This document shows, one piece after another, positions 26,270 through 34,842 of a stretch of DNA of 64,000 nucleotides (the stretch's first letter is position 1; every line of letters begins with the position of its first letter). Made by a program: the position numbers and the translations under genes. The notes below the pieces were generated by a model. The model saw only the letters and a list, made by a program, of their open reading frames with translations. It searched no databases and was not told the DNA's origin. Source of the DNA: an uncultured Paracoccaceae bacterium (GTDB lineage Bacteria; Pseudomonadota; Alphaproteobacteria; Rhodobacterales; Rhodobacteraceae); contig CALMJS010000014.1 in assembly GCA_937864535.1 (NCBI GenBank), positions 124,001-188,000 of the forward strand. The letters are read 5' to 3'.

Positions 26270-28273
26270 CTAACGCCATAAGTGCGCGTAACCCGCGAGC
26301 AGTCCCTGTGCCTTGGACAGCAGGCGCAGCCGACGGGCAGGCCTTGGGATTTCATCGCGGATCAGGCGATCCAGAATGACCTCGACCGGGCAGGGGCGTC
26401 CGGTGACGGGATCGAAATAACGCGGATAATCGATCAGGCAGGCATGGACCAGTGCGATCAGGTCGGGACGTGCCATCCGGCGATCCGGTACTGGCCCAAG
26501 GTCCGTCGTCAGGCCCCAGCCCGCGTAGAACGGCGCGCCGAGGCAGGTGACGGACTTGCCCCGGATCAGCGCCTCGAACCCGAGGGTCGAGGTCATGGTC
26601 CATACCGCATCCACCGCCGACAACGCCCTGATCGGGTCGGTGTGGTCCAGAACGATATCGGCCTCTGTTGCGGCGATCTGGCCCGGCCTCAGGCCCGCTT
26701 CGACATCGGGATGGGGTTTATAGAGGATCACCGCATCCGGATTGGCGGCCCGCGCAGCGGCCAAGAGCGCGGCATTGGTACGCACCTCTGTGGTCCCCAG
26801 TCGGATCGAGGCATCGTCTTCGACCTGTCCGGGCACCAGAATGCAGGTCCTGTCCGGATGCGGCAGCGGGTCGGATTGGCCGGTGTTGTATTTGCTCAGG
26901 CCATGTTGGGTCAGCAGTGCAATCACCCTCTCTGCCCGCGCGCGTTCAGCATGACCAAGCCTGTCAGACTGCGCGATCATCCCCTCAAGGTCCGAAGGCC
27001 GCGAGGGGTCAAAGTAGATACCGCTGCGATCCAGAATCAGACTCAGCGGCGGGACCAGAGCCGCGCCAAGGCCCCGCGACCGGATAAACCCGTCCTCGAC
27101 CCGTGTCACATCCGGCCCGGCGGTAGATGTGCCCCATGCCATGACCTTGCGCCCCGTTTGTGCGGCCCGCTTGGTAGGCTGGGTGTCATCGAAAATCACG
27201 GGTCGGTGCTGACCAAAGGCCCGCTGGACAAATGGCCGTTTCCACAGCCGCATTCCTGCCGCGACCCAGCCCTGATGATCCTCGCGATAGGCGCGGACCT
27301 CAGCCTCCAGCGTGTCCATCGCCGTTTCAAACGAACAGAGGCGATCGCGATAGGGATCGTACCAGACCGGATATTTGATCATGGCCGCAGCAAAGAGTTG
27401 CGCCTTGGTCAGGCGGCGTTGTCGCCGGTCGATCGGCATGCGGTCGTCGGTCAGTCCCCAGCCCGCGTAGAACGGTTGTCCGAACACCACGGGCCTGTGA
27501 CCGGCAAGGATCGCCTCGAACCCGAGTTGCGAGGACACCGTGTAGACCGCAATCGCCCCCTCTAGCAGGTGCCACGGCGATAGCGGGCCGTCGAGACAGT
27601 CGCCATCAGCCGCGGTAAAATGTCCGGGACGATGGCCTGCCTGTGTTTCTGGGTGGGTCTTGATCACGATCCGCGCATGGGGATGGTCCTCTCTGGCGCA
27701 AAACAGCATTTCCAGAAACCGGTTTCGGTCGGCGCGGCTCGCCCGGACCGAGGCATCGCCAGCGGTTTGATCCACCACCAGCACATAGCCCGGGGCCGGG
27801 ACGGGTAGCGCCGGATCATGGCCGTTGTATTTTGACAGATGGTGGCGTCGCAGGCGGGCGATGCCCTCTTTGGCGCGGGCCAGTAGCGCCGCATCATCCA
27901 GCGGGTCCTCTCGCAAAATCCGTTCGAGCCGGGACGGCGTTTGTGGATCGAAATGGACGCCCAGATCGTCGATCAACAGGCCAAGTGGCGGCTCGCCCGA
28001 GCGTCCCGGCAGGACGGATCGCAAAAACCCATCCTCGACCCGGATCATCGCGGCACTGGTGCGCTCTGCGACGGCCTCTCCTCTGCCAGAGGTCGGGCTC
28101 TGCCCCCAAACGCCGATCAGGTCGTCTGGCCCCGGTTTGCCCAGCCTGATGTCGTACCCCGCCAGCGTCAAAATCCGGCGAATGCGGCCCTGCGTCAGGA
28201 AACCGCCATTGAAAACAAAGAGCCGCCGCGAGGTGTCCCCCGCAGCGGCTGGTGTCCAGTCAGGTGCGTTCAT
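26270..28273 (-). CDS. kpsC: Capsule polysaccharide Kdo-linker glycosyltransferase KpsC
   Basis: This 667-residue protein is close in length to E. coli KpsC (about 675), a retaining dual beta-Kdo transferase that builds the poly-Kdo linker between phosphatidylglycerol and the capsule. Two homologous GT-B-like halves are visible, each with a KxHP motif (KTHPETQAGHRPG and KPHPDVEAGLRPG) and a matching S-LGFEA...PFYAGWGL segment. The start overlaps the stop of the export gene (TGATG), so the two are coupled. It is the last gene of a minus-strand cluster kpsS-export lipoprotein-kpsC. Activity as dual transferase follows from the family. Confidence 0.93.
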   Translation of the reverse strand: MNAPDWTPAAAGDTSRRLFVFNGGFLTQGRIRRILTLAGYDIRLGKPGPDDLIGVWGQSPTSGRGEAVAERTSAAMIRVEDGFLRSVLPGRSGEPPLGLLIDDLGVHFDPQTPSRLERILREDPLDDAALLARAKEGIARLRRHHLSKYNGHDPALPVPAPGYVLVVDQTAGDASVRASRADRNRFLEMLFCAREDHPHARIVIKTHPETQAGHRPGHFTAADGDCLDGPLSPWHLLEGAIAVYTVSSQLGFEAILAGHRPVVFGQPFYAGWGLTDDRMPIDRRQRRLTKAQLFAAAMIKYPVWYDPYRDRLCSFETAMDTLEAEVRAYREDHQGWVAAGMRLWKRPFVQRAFGQHRPVIFDDTQPTKRAAQTGRKVMAWGTSTAGPDVTRVEDGFIRSRGLGAALVPPLSLILDRSGIYFDPSRPSDLEGMIAQSDRLGHAERARAERVIALLTQHGLSKYNTGQSDPLPHPDRTCILVPGQVEDDASIRLGTTEVRTNAALLAAARAANPDAVILYKPHPDVEAGLRPGQIAATEADIVLDHTDPIRALSAVDAVWTMTSTLGFEALIRGKSVTCLGAPFYAGWGLTTDLGPVPDRRMARPDLIALVHACLIDYPRYFDPVTGRPCPVEVILDRLIRDEIPRPARRLRLLSKAQGLLAGYAHLWR

Positions 28274-29409
28274 CAGTTGCCGGCGACGGCAGTGGCTGCA
28301 TCGCCCGCAGCGGTCAGCGACCCGGTAAAGGCAGCAATCGTTTTGTTGAACTGGACCATCGGCGCTTCGGTGACATAGAGCGTATCGCCGTCGCGGATCG
28401 CGAAATCGCGGGCCATGAACATGCCGTTCGGCTCGGTCAGGTCCAGCACATAGATCACGCGCTGCATGCCAACCAGATCGGTCTGACCGACCAGTTGATT
28501 GGCGATTTCAGCGGGTTCATTGCGGAACACAAACACGCCGGTCGGGTCTGCAATAGAGGTCGACAGCCCGCCCACCGTGGCAATCGCCTCGATCGCGGAA
28601 ATGGTTTTCGAGTCAAAGCCGACGCGGTTTTGCGCGCCGGTCGCCCCGAGGGCGGTAAAGCTGCGGCTGTCTTCCTTGACCATGATCTTGTCGCCCGCGC
28701 GCAAGGCGATGTCGGCCTTGGGGTCGTCGAACAGATCCTCATACCAGATCGTTCCAGAGGTCGAGCCCCGGACAACCTGAACCTGGGCAATCTCTGGCTC
28801 GATTGTCAGGCCACCTGCCTGCGCAATCATTGCCGAGAGCGTGCGAGTGGGACGTTCGATCGGGAATACGCCACGGGCGGCCACTGCCCCCGAAACCGTC
28901 ACGGTCGATCCGTCGCCGGCCAGTCGCCGGACCTGAACCTGCGGGTCAGGGGTCTGCTCTTGTAAAAGCTCGGTAATCAGAGTGCGCAATTCATCAGGGG
29001 ATTTCCCGGCAGCCTGAATGTCTCCGGCATAGGGAACAAAGATATTCCCCGCCCCGTCGACCTGAATCTCGTTCAGGGCGGTCGCAGGTTGCCCCGCTGG
29101 CACCAAGAGCCCGTCTTCGACATTTTCCCAGATGGTAATGCCGATCACATCCCCGGCGCGGATCGTGTCCGAACCCAAAAGCCCGGCGTTTTCAAACGTC
29201 GCGGCAAAGCCGAGCGCGGGCGACACGCTGGCGATGCGGTTTACCCGGTCATCGACGATCAGAACAAAGGCGTCGCCCTCGCGCATCACAGAACCGGAAA
29301 AAATCTCTCGTTTGTTGGGGCCGGATCGCGGTAATCCGCAGGACGACACAACGGCCAATGCGGCGATGATCGCCACGCCCTTTGCGACGCGTTTTGAGAG
29401 TTTGCTCAC
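28273..29409 (-). CDS. Polysaccharide export outer-membrane lipoprotein (Wza/KpsD-like)
   Basis: This 378-residue protein has a lipoprotein signal peptide with lipobox VVSSC (cysteine at residue 24). A Poly_export domain follows (RAGDVIGITIWENVEDGL and GAGNIFVPYAGDIQAAGKSPDEL), then SLBB-type beta-grasp repeats (VTVSGAVAARGVFPI and later). Proteins of this class form the outer-membrane channel for capsule or exopolysaccharide. It is 149 nt from kpsS and overlaps kpsC by one base. No inner-membrane ABC transporter (KpsM/KpsT/KpsE) is in the window, so the export machine must be completed elsewhere. Confidence 0.9.
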   Translation of the reverse strand: MSKLSKRVAKGVAIIAALAVVSSCGLPRSGPNKREIFSGSVMREGDAFVLIVDDRVNRIASVSPALGFAATFENAGLLGSDTIRAGDVIGITIWENVEDGLLVPAGQPATALNEIQVDGAGNIFVPYAGDIQAAGKSPDELRTLITELLQEQTPDPQVQVRRLAGDGSTVTVSGAVAARGVFPIERPTRTLSAMIAQAGGLTIEPEIAQVQVVRGSTSGTIWYEDLFDDPKADIALRAGDKIMVKEDSRSFTALGATGAQNRVGFDSKTISAIEAIATVGGLSTSIADPTGVFVFRNEPAEIANQLVGQTDLVGMQRVIYVLDLTEPNGMFMARDFAIRDGDTLYVTEAPMVQFNKTIAAFTGSLTAAGDAATAVAGN

Positions 29410-29558
29410 GCTTCGGTATCCTTGACCTGTTTTTTCTGCCTCAATTTTGGTGTCAAACTATCGGATTCCACTGGCAAAATCCAGCATGGCGTAACAGCCG
29501 GGCGTAAATGTTGCGCCCGCGCCGCGAAGGAGCGTGATTGCATCACAGAGTTCATGGA

Positions 29559-30845
29559 TCAGGAGACGATCCTTAGGGCCTGACGCGGTGAAATTTTGCC
29601 AGACCGCAGCGCGTCATAGGGGTCTTCGTCGTCGAGCATCATATCGACCACCTGACGCAACAGTTGCCGCCGACCGCGCGATGAATAAAACCCGCCGGGG
29701 ATTTGGCTGGTTTCCAGCAAAAACCGCCGATAATCGCGGTAGGCCCGGCTGTCGGGGCGACCGGGGCTCGCGAAAAATTCGGGCAGGGGCAGGGTCGAGA
29801 CGAATTCGGGTTTATCATAGACCGCCCGGCCAAACACCTTGAGCGGGATCGAGCGCCACAGTACCTGCTGCGCAGCGGTCGAATTGACCGTCACCGCCGT
29901 GCGGGCGTGGTCTAGCAAGCGGGCCAATTTGCCACCGCGTACATAGTGCACCCGGTCCAGGACACCGTGATTTTTGGCCAGTGCATGTATCGTCCTGCGC
30001 GTCGGGGAGCGGTCATTTTCCAGCGGGTGCGCCTTGAACACCAGATGATGATGACGCGGGGCCCCGCGGGCAAAGCCGTCGATGACGACCTCCAGAAATT
30101 CGGCCATCGACCCGAACGGAGAATGCGCCCGAAAGCTGGCATCATGTTCCAGTTGCAGCAGCACCAGATGATAGGGCCAACCGCCGAACCGGATGCGGGC
30201 CGTCGCAATCGTCCGATCGAGCGCGATGAACGGCATCGCGAGCAGTCGCCGGGTATAGAGTGCGGCCTCGCGCCCGACCGATAGGTCGCGATGGGGTCGG
30301 AAATTCGGATACCGCCGATTTCGGAACAAAACGAACCAGTGATAGGCTGCGCCGTAGAAAACATGCTGACGCATATCGCCCCAATGCGCTGGCGGCTCTG
30401 GCACATCGAGGTCCGAACGATCCAGATCAGCGCGCATCTGATCGACCGACATCTGCATCAGGCGGGAATGCCCGTTCGTGCCGCCACGTTCATAGGTCAC
30501 CCAGTAGGGGCGCATGTATCCTTCTTCGAAAACGTGGACGGTCAGCCCCATAACGCGGGCCACATCAATCGCCTGCGCATGGATCGGGCGCGTGTCGCCA
30601 TACAGGACCAGATCGGTCACACCCTTGTCGCGGATCAGGGTTGTGACCCACTCCTGCCAAGCCTCTGCGGTGGCGGGAAACCGCATAAACCCGGGATCGC
30701 CAAAGGCAAAGGCCTCATCCCCGGCGTTGAACCCGACGCGCCACACGGTTGCCCCCGCCTTGCGCAGCATTTGCCCGAGGCGAAAGAAGAACGGGCCATG
30801 CGGGCCCTGCAGGAAAAGAAAGGTGTGGTTTCTGGAGTGTGTCAC
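29559..30845 (-). CDS. kpsS: Capsule polysaccharide export/linker protein KpsS
   Basis: This 428-residue protein of the KpsS family (E. coli KpsS about 390 residues) is a beta-Kdo transferase that adds the first Kdo to the lipid acceptor. The N-terminal signature FLFLQGPHGPFF and the GT-B C-terminal motifs VFKAHP and VNSTAAQQVLW are present. The start is GTG 30845: there is no in-frame ATG before the signature, and no upstream ATG in the same frame either. The ribosome binding site is weak. It heads the minus-strand capsule cluster and is divergent from ribE with a shared 129-nt promoter region. Confidence 0.9.
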   Translation of the reverse strand: MTHSRNHTFLFLQGPHGPFFFRLGQMLRKAGATVWRVGFNAGDEAFAFGDPGFMRFPATAEAWQEWVTTLIRDKGVTDLVLYGDTRPIHAQAIDVARVMGLTVHVFEEGYMRPYWVTYERGGTNGHSRLMQMSVDQMRADLDRSDLDVPEPPAHWGDMRQHVFYGAAYHWFVLFRNRRYPNFRPHRDLSVGREAALYTRRLLAMPFIALDRTIATARIRFGGWPYHLVLLQLEHDASFRAHSPFGSMAEFLEVVIDGFARGAPRHHHLVFKAHPLENDRSPTRRTIHALAKNHGVLDRVHYVRGGKLARLLDHARTAVTVNSTAAQQVLWRSIPLKVFGRAVYDKPEFVSTLPLPEFFASPGRPDSRAYRDYRRFLLETSQIPGGFYSSRGRRQLLRQVVDMMLDDEDPYDALRSGKISPRQALRIVS

Positions 30846-30974
30846 GATGATTGGTTCATAGGCGGATAGTCTTAATTAACTGTAAGTATCGGCAGAAATA
30901 AGGCCAAAAATTAGGCGACCCTTGCCCATCCGGGATCGCTTCGCTACCTCTGGGCTATCACGACGGAGACGACT

Positions 30975-31577
30975 ATGTTCACAGGCATCATTACCGATAT
31001 CGGGGAAATCCTTCAGCTGGAGCGGCGCGGCGACCTGCGCGCGCGGATCGGCACCCGCTTTGATGTAGAGACGATCGATATCGGGGCCTCGATTGCCTGC
31101 GACGGTTGCTGCCTGACCGTCATCGCGCTGGGCAGAGAGCCAACCAATTGGTTTGATGTGGAAATCAGCGCCGAAAGCGTCGCCAAGACCAATATCGGCC
31201 GCGCCATGTGGGCCGTTGGCAAGCGCCTGAATCTAGAACGCGCGCTCAAGGTTGGGGACGAGTTGGGCGGACATATTGTGTCGGGACATGTTGATGGTGT
31301 CGCTGACCTGATCGACCTGCGCCAAGAGGGCGACAGCACGCGGATGACGTTCCGTGCGCCGCGCGACTTGGCGCGGTTTATTGCGCCCAAAGGGTCTGTG
31401 GCGCTGAACGGCACCTCGCTGACCGTGAACGAAGTCAATGGCTGCGATTTTGGCGTCAACGTGATTCCCCATACCAAAACCGTCACGACGTGGGGCGGGG
31501 CCAAGGTGGGCGATCCGATCAATCTGGAAATCGATACGATGGCCCGCTACGTCGCGCGGCTGCGGGATTTTGAGTGA
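30975..31577 (+). CDS. ribE: Riboflavin synthase (alpha subunit)
   Basis: This 200-residue enzyme dismutates two 6,7-dimethyl-8-ribityllumazine molecules into riboflavin. The two lumazine-binding domains show as MFTGIITDIGEI...DGCCLTV and a second half with GHIVSGHVDGVADL...NGTSLTVNEV. ATG 30975 gives the invariant MFTGII N-terminus. The stop overlaps the start of the next gene (TGATG), so the riboflavin operon ribE-unknown-ribB-ribH-nusB begins here. No FMN riboswitch is seen in the 129 nt upstream. Confidence 0.96.
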   Translation: MFTGIITDIGEILQLERRGDLRARIGTRFDVETIDIGASIACDGCCLTVIALGREPTNWFDVEISAESVAKTNIGRAMWAVGKRLNLERALKVGDELGGHIVSGHVDGVADLIDLRQEGDSTRMTFRAPRDLARFIAPKGSVALNGTSLTVNEVNGCDFGVNVIPHTKTVTTWGGAKVGDPINLEIDTMARYVARLRDFE

Positions 31578-32137
31578 TGGCTGAGATTGGACATAACGGC
31601 GGGCCGTCCCTGACCGGCGGCACCGGCTGGCACCGCTTTGTCTGGCAAAAGGCGCGGGCGGATCTGTTGCCGACCCTGCCGATCGAGGTTGTGCGCAACC
31701 GCGTCAAACGCGCCGCCGAACTGGGATTGCCCTATAAAACCTACGCCTCTGTGCGGGCGCAAACCGGTCACGATCTGATCGGTTTTTTGTTTTCAAACAA
31801 CGCGCTGCGCCTGCTGAAATCAGACCCGCTGCCCGCTGATCGTAGCCAAGTGTTGCAGCGTATCAATGCGGATCGCACGGCGCTGGTACATCGTCCGATG
31901 GACCCGACGCGGGTTGCGGGGCTGGCAGAACTGGATGCGGCCTATATCGCGCCCAAACTGATGGGATCATGGGCCGGGGCCCGCGATCATCTAAAGTCCA
32001 TCGTTCGGGACCGGGGCGGCGCGGGGGATCGGTTCATGCTGATCGGGGAGGGCGATTTGGAACACGAATGGGTCGCAGCAGGCGGGTTGGCTGGCTTTGT
32101 GTCGGGCGATACCTATTTTGCCGGAGCCAGCCTCTGA
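31577..32137 (+). CDS. Conserved-looking protein in the riboflavin operon, function unknown
   Basis: I do not recognise the function of this 186-residue protein. It starts at ATG 31577 inside TGATG with ribE (a GTG one codon earlier is possible). The N-terminus MAEIGHNGGPSL is a Gly/Asn motif I associate with short alphaproteobacterial proteins. The rest is soluble, basic in the first half (RNRVKRAAELGLPYKTYASVRAQTGHDLIGFLFSNN), with no signal peptide or membrane segment. A KTYASVRAQTGHD stretch suggests a helix-turn-helix-like or nucleic-acid contact, only as a guess. Its tight coupling to ribE suggests a flavin-related or coexpression role. Confidence 0.75.
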   Translation: MAEIGHNGGPSLTGGTGWHRFVWQKARADLLPTLPIEVVRNRVKRAAELGLPYKTYASVRAQTGHDLIGFLFSNNALRLLKSDPLPADRSQVLQRINADRTALVHRPMDPTRVAGLAELDAAYIAPKLMGSWAGARDHLKSIVRDRGGAGDRFMLIGEGDLEHEWVAAGGLAGFVSGDTYFAGASL

Positions 32138-32245
32138 TCCGTGACGCCGCGACACATGGACCTGAACACGGCCCCTGCGCTGGCGCAGGGTTCCTTTGTC
32201 GGGATCGGTCGTCTATCTGCTAACTGTAATACAGCGGGGTTTATC

Positions 32246-33370
32246 ATGTCGGAACACTTTGAAAATGCCGGGCCGGTCGAGCGTAACTGGCGCGAGGCCA
32301 TCAGCCCGATCGAGGACATTATCGAGGATGCCCGCAACGGCCGGATGTTTATTCTGGTTGACCACGAAGATCGCGAAAACGAAGGCGACCTTGTGATTCC
32401 GGCGCAAATGGCCACGCCTGAGGCGATCAATTTCATGGCTATCCATGGCCGTGGCCTCGTGTGTCTGACACTGACGGGGCAGCGGATTGACCAATTACAG
32501 CTGCCGCTGATGGCCTCGACCAATTCGTCGCGGCACGAAACCGCCTTTACCGTGTCGATCGAGGCGCGCGAGGGCGTGAGCACCGGGATATCCGCCCACG
32601 ACCGCGCCCGGACGATTGCGGTGGCGATTGACGCAGCCAAGGGGCCGACCGACATCGCGACGCCCGGTCATATTTTCCCGCTACGCGCCCGTGATGGCGG
32701 CGTCCTCGTGCGGGCAGGCCACACCGAGGCTGCGACCGATATCGCACGTCTGGCGGGGCTGATACCGGCAGGTGTCATTTGCGAAGTCATGAACGAAGAT
32801 GGCAGCATGGCGCGCCTGCCGGATTTGGTCACGCTGGCGCAGCGTCTGAACCTGAAAATCGGCACCATCAGCGATCTGATCGCCTATCGTCGCCGTCACG
32901 ACAATCTGGTGAAAATCACCGAAGAACGGGTGATTACCAGCGAGTTTGGTGGCGAATGGACATTTCGTATATACGCAGATCAGACCCAAGGGGCTGAGCA
33001 CATCGCCCTGATCAAGGGCGACATTTCGACCGAAGAACCGGTTTTGGTGCGTATGCATTCGCTCGATCCGATGCTGGATATGGTCGGCACAGGTCCGACC
33101 GGCCGCGCGTCAGAATTTTCGCACGCAATGCAGTTGATCGCGGACGAGGGTCGCGGCGTTGTGGTCCTGCTGCGCGACCTGCACATGAAATTGACGCCCG
33201 AAGAGAATGCCTCTCCTGCGACGCTCCGCCAATATGGTGTCGGGGCACAAATTCTGTCGTCCTTGGGATTGTCCCGCATTACGTTGCTGACCAACTCGCC
33301 CAAGCCCAAGGTGATCGGCCTTGAAGCCTATGGGTTGGAAATCACCGGCACCCGCCGGATTACGGAGTAA
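32246..33370 (+). CDS. ribB: 3,4-dihydroxy-2-butanone-4-phosphate synthase with degenerate GTP cyclohydrolase II-like domain (RibBX type)
   Basis: This 374-residue protein has a complete RibB domain at residues 1-205, with the acidic active-site loop DHEDREN (39-45) and the TGISAHDRA segment, making the four-carbon unit of riboflavin. The C-terminal half aligns with GTP cyclohydrolase II, but where RibA has three zinc cysteines after VRxHSE, this protein reads VRMHSLDPMLDMVGTGPTG with none. Cyclohydrolase activity is therefore very unlikely, so a separate ribA must exist elsewhere. Such RibBX hybrids are known in Proteobacteria. ATG 32246 has GGGG upstream; the frame opens at 32141. ribH follows closely. 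Confidence 0.92.
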   Translation: MSEHFENAGPVERNWREAISPIEDIIEDARNGRMFILVDHEDRENEGDLVIPAQMATPEAINFMAIHGRGLVCLTLTGQRIDQLQLPLMASTNSSRHETAFTVSIEAREGVSTGISAHDRARTIAVAIDAAKGPTDIATPGHIFPLRARDGGVLVRAGHTEAATDIARLAGLIPAGVICEVMNEDGSMARLPDLVTLAQRLNLKIGTISDLIAYRRRHDNLVKITEERVITSEFGGEWTFRIYADQTQGAEHIALIKGDISTEEPVLVRMHSLDPMLDMVGTGPTGRASEFSHAMQLIADEGRGVVVLLRDLHMKLTPEENASPATLRQYGVGAQILSSLGLSRITLLTNSPKPKVIGLEAYGLEITGTRRITE

Positions 33371-33373
33371 ATC

Positions 33374-33877
33374 ATGGCTGGAGCCGCTCACTACACCCTG
33401 CCGCGCCCCGAGTTTGACAAGCCGGTCAAGCTGCTGATCGTCGTCGCGCCCTATTATCAGGACATCACCAACGAACTGGTGGCCGGTGCCAAGGCCGAGA
33501 TCGAGGCAGCCGGAGGCGCTTGGGATCTGATCGAGGTGCCCGGTGCCTTGGAGGTGCCGACCGCGGTTGGCATCGCTGGACGGATGGCCGATTATGATGG
33601 CTATGTTGCGCTGGGCTGTGTGATCCGGGGCGAAACCACGCATTACGACACGGTCTGTAATGATTCGTCGCGGGCGCTGACCCTGCTTGGTTTGCAGGGC
33701 CTGTGTATCGGCAATGGCATCCTGACGGTTGAAAATTACGAACAGGCCGCTGTCCGCGCCGAGGCAAAAGGTCAAAACAAAGGCGGCGGCGCTGCTGCTG
33801 CGGCCTTGCACCTGATCGCTTTGGGCCGTAAATGGGGGCCTTCCGGCAAGATCGGCTTTACCAACGCCCTCCTCTAA
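33374..33877 (+). CDS. ribH: 6,7-dimethyl-8-ribityllumazine synthase
   Basis: This 167-residue enzyme condenses the RibB product with the pyrimidine intermediate to give lumazine. The family motifs are clear: VPGALEVPTAV, GCVIRGETTHYDTVCND (with the catalytic histidine in the THYD part) and the C-terminal NKGGGAAAAALHLI helix. ATG 33374 is 3 nt after the ribB stop. The size fits icosahedral or pentameric lumazine synthases. nusB follows 19 nt later, the common ribH-nusB arrangement. Confidence 0.96.
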   Translation: MAGAAHYTLPRPEFDKPVKLLIVVAPYYQDITNELVAGAKAEIEAAGGAWDLIEVPGALEVPTAVGIAGRMADYDGYVALGCVIRGETTHYDTVCNDSSRALTLLGLQGLCIGNGILTVENYEQAAVRAEAKGQNKGGGAAAAALHLIALGRKWGPSGKIGFTNALL

Positions 33878-33896
33878 AGATCGGGTAGGACCACCC

Positions 33897-34364
33897 ATGA
33901 CCGTTTCGAACAACCAACTGCGCAAGATGAAATCGGCGTCCCGGCTTTATGCTGTTCAGGCGCTCTTCCAGATGGAGGTTTCGGGACAAACAGTCGAATC
34001 CGTCGTGCGCGAATTCACCGAACACCGCTTTGGCGAAGTGTTCGATGACATCGAAATGCAAGAGGGTGACGTTGCAACCTTTCGCGGTTTGGTGGATGGC
34101 GCGGTCAACGAACAGGCCAAGATCGACCAGATGACCGACCGCGCATTGGTTGCCAAATGGCCCATCGGCCGCATTGACCCGACCCTGCGCGCCTTGTTCC
34201 GGGCCGCCGGGGCCGAGTTGCTGGCGGAGAAAACCCCGCCCAAAGTGATCATTGTCGAGTTCGTGCAAGTGGCCGAGGCGTTTTTCCCCGAAGGAAAAGA
34301 GCCCAAATTCGTCAACGGGGTCCTTGATCACATGGCCCGCGAGGCGCGCCCCGAAGCCTTCTGA
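33897..34364 (+). CDS. nusB: Transcription antitermination factor NusB
   Basis: This 155-residue all-helical RNA-binding protein joins NusE (S10) on boxA in rRNA antitermination. The conserved elements SASRLYAVQALFQMEVSG and the C-terminal PPKVIIVEFVQVAEAFFPEGKEPKFVNGVLDHMA, with the FVNGVLD signature, are present. It sits at the end of the riboflavin operon, as in most proteobacteria. ATG 33897 is the natural start. A hairpin follows 26 nt after the stop. Confidence 0.96.
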   Translation: MTVSNNQLRKMKSASRLYAVQALFQMEVSGQTVESVVREFTEHRFGEVFDDIEMQEGDVATFRGLVDGAVNEQAKIDQMTDRALVAKWPIGRIDPTLRALFRAAGAELLAEKTPPKVIIVEFVQVAEAFFPEGKEPKFVNGVLDHMAREARPEAF

Positions 34365-34389
34365 TCTGACTGCCGGGGTTTGCAGAAAC

Positions 34390-34420
34390 GGGCAGGGCGC
34401 AGTTTGCGCGCTGCCCTATT
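34390..34420 (+). terminator. Hairpin after nusB, likely terminator
   Basis: GGGCAG/CTGCCC (34390-34395 with 34411-34416) continues, after one G-G mismatch, into GCGCA/TGCGC (34397-34401 with 34405-34409). The tail is only moderately T-rich. Confidence 0.6.
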
Positions 34421-34498
34421 CATTTGTTTTCAGAAATATGTCTGTTTGGCCTTGCTGACGGTCATGAAACTCTTACATTCATTTGTAGGAGGTGACTC

Positions 34499-34831
34499 AT
34501 GCCCAAGTTGATCCGTCTTTATATTATGCAGGTTTTGGTGGGGTTCGGTTTGTCTGCAGCGATGGTCGGTCTGCTGCTCTGGGCGAATGTCGCGAACCTT
34601 TGGCATCTGGTGACACACTCGCAGGCTGGTCTGCTGGCTGTGTTTTTGCTGTGGCTTTTCAACGGGATCGTCTTTGGTGGGGTGCAGTTTGCCATCCGCA
34701 TCATGATGATGGCTCAGGATGACGACGAACCGCGGGGCGGGCGGCGTGTGCCGATGGCGACGCTCCAGCCGATTCCGGTCAAGGCCGAGGCAACGCGCCA
34801 ACAGCGACAGTTGCGACTGCCGACCAGGTAA
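34499..34831 (+). CDS. Small two-helix membrane protein, function unknown
   Basis: This 110-residue protein has two membrane helices, about residues 10-29 (MQVLVGFGLSAAMVGLLLWA) and 43-63 (GLLAVFLLWLFNGIVFGGVQF), and a basic cytoplasmic-looking tail (RGGRRVPMATLQPIPVKAEATRQQRQ). A perfect AGGAGG (34487-34492) precedes ATG 34499 at 6 nt, so strong translation is expected. I cannot assign a family. It is 11 nt from the next gene, another membrane protein, and may be cotranscribed with it. Confidence 0.7.
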   Translation: MPKLIRLYIMQVLVGFGLSAAMVGLLLWANVANLWHLVTHSQAGLLAVFLLWLFNGIVFGGVQFAIRIMMMAQDDDEPRGGRRVPMATLQPIPVKAEATRQQRQLRLPTR

Positions 34832-34842
34832 GCCGGGCTGCG

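Noticed and set aside
30846-30974. FMN riboswitch before ribE
   Set aside because: I looked for the conserved FMN-aptamer segments and did not find them; the gap is also short for an aptamer plus expression platform.
34452-34479. Promoter before the 110-residue membrane protein gene
   Set aside because: TTGCTG and TACATT are 16 nt apart but match the consensus at only 3 and 4 positions; not good enough to call.
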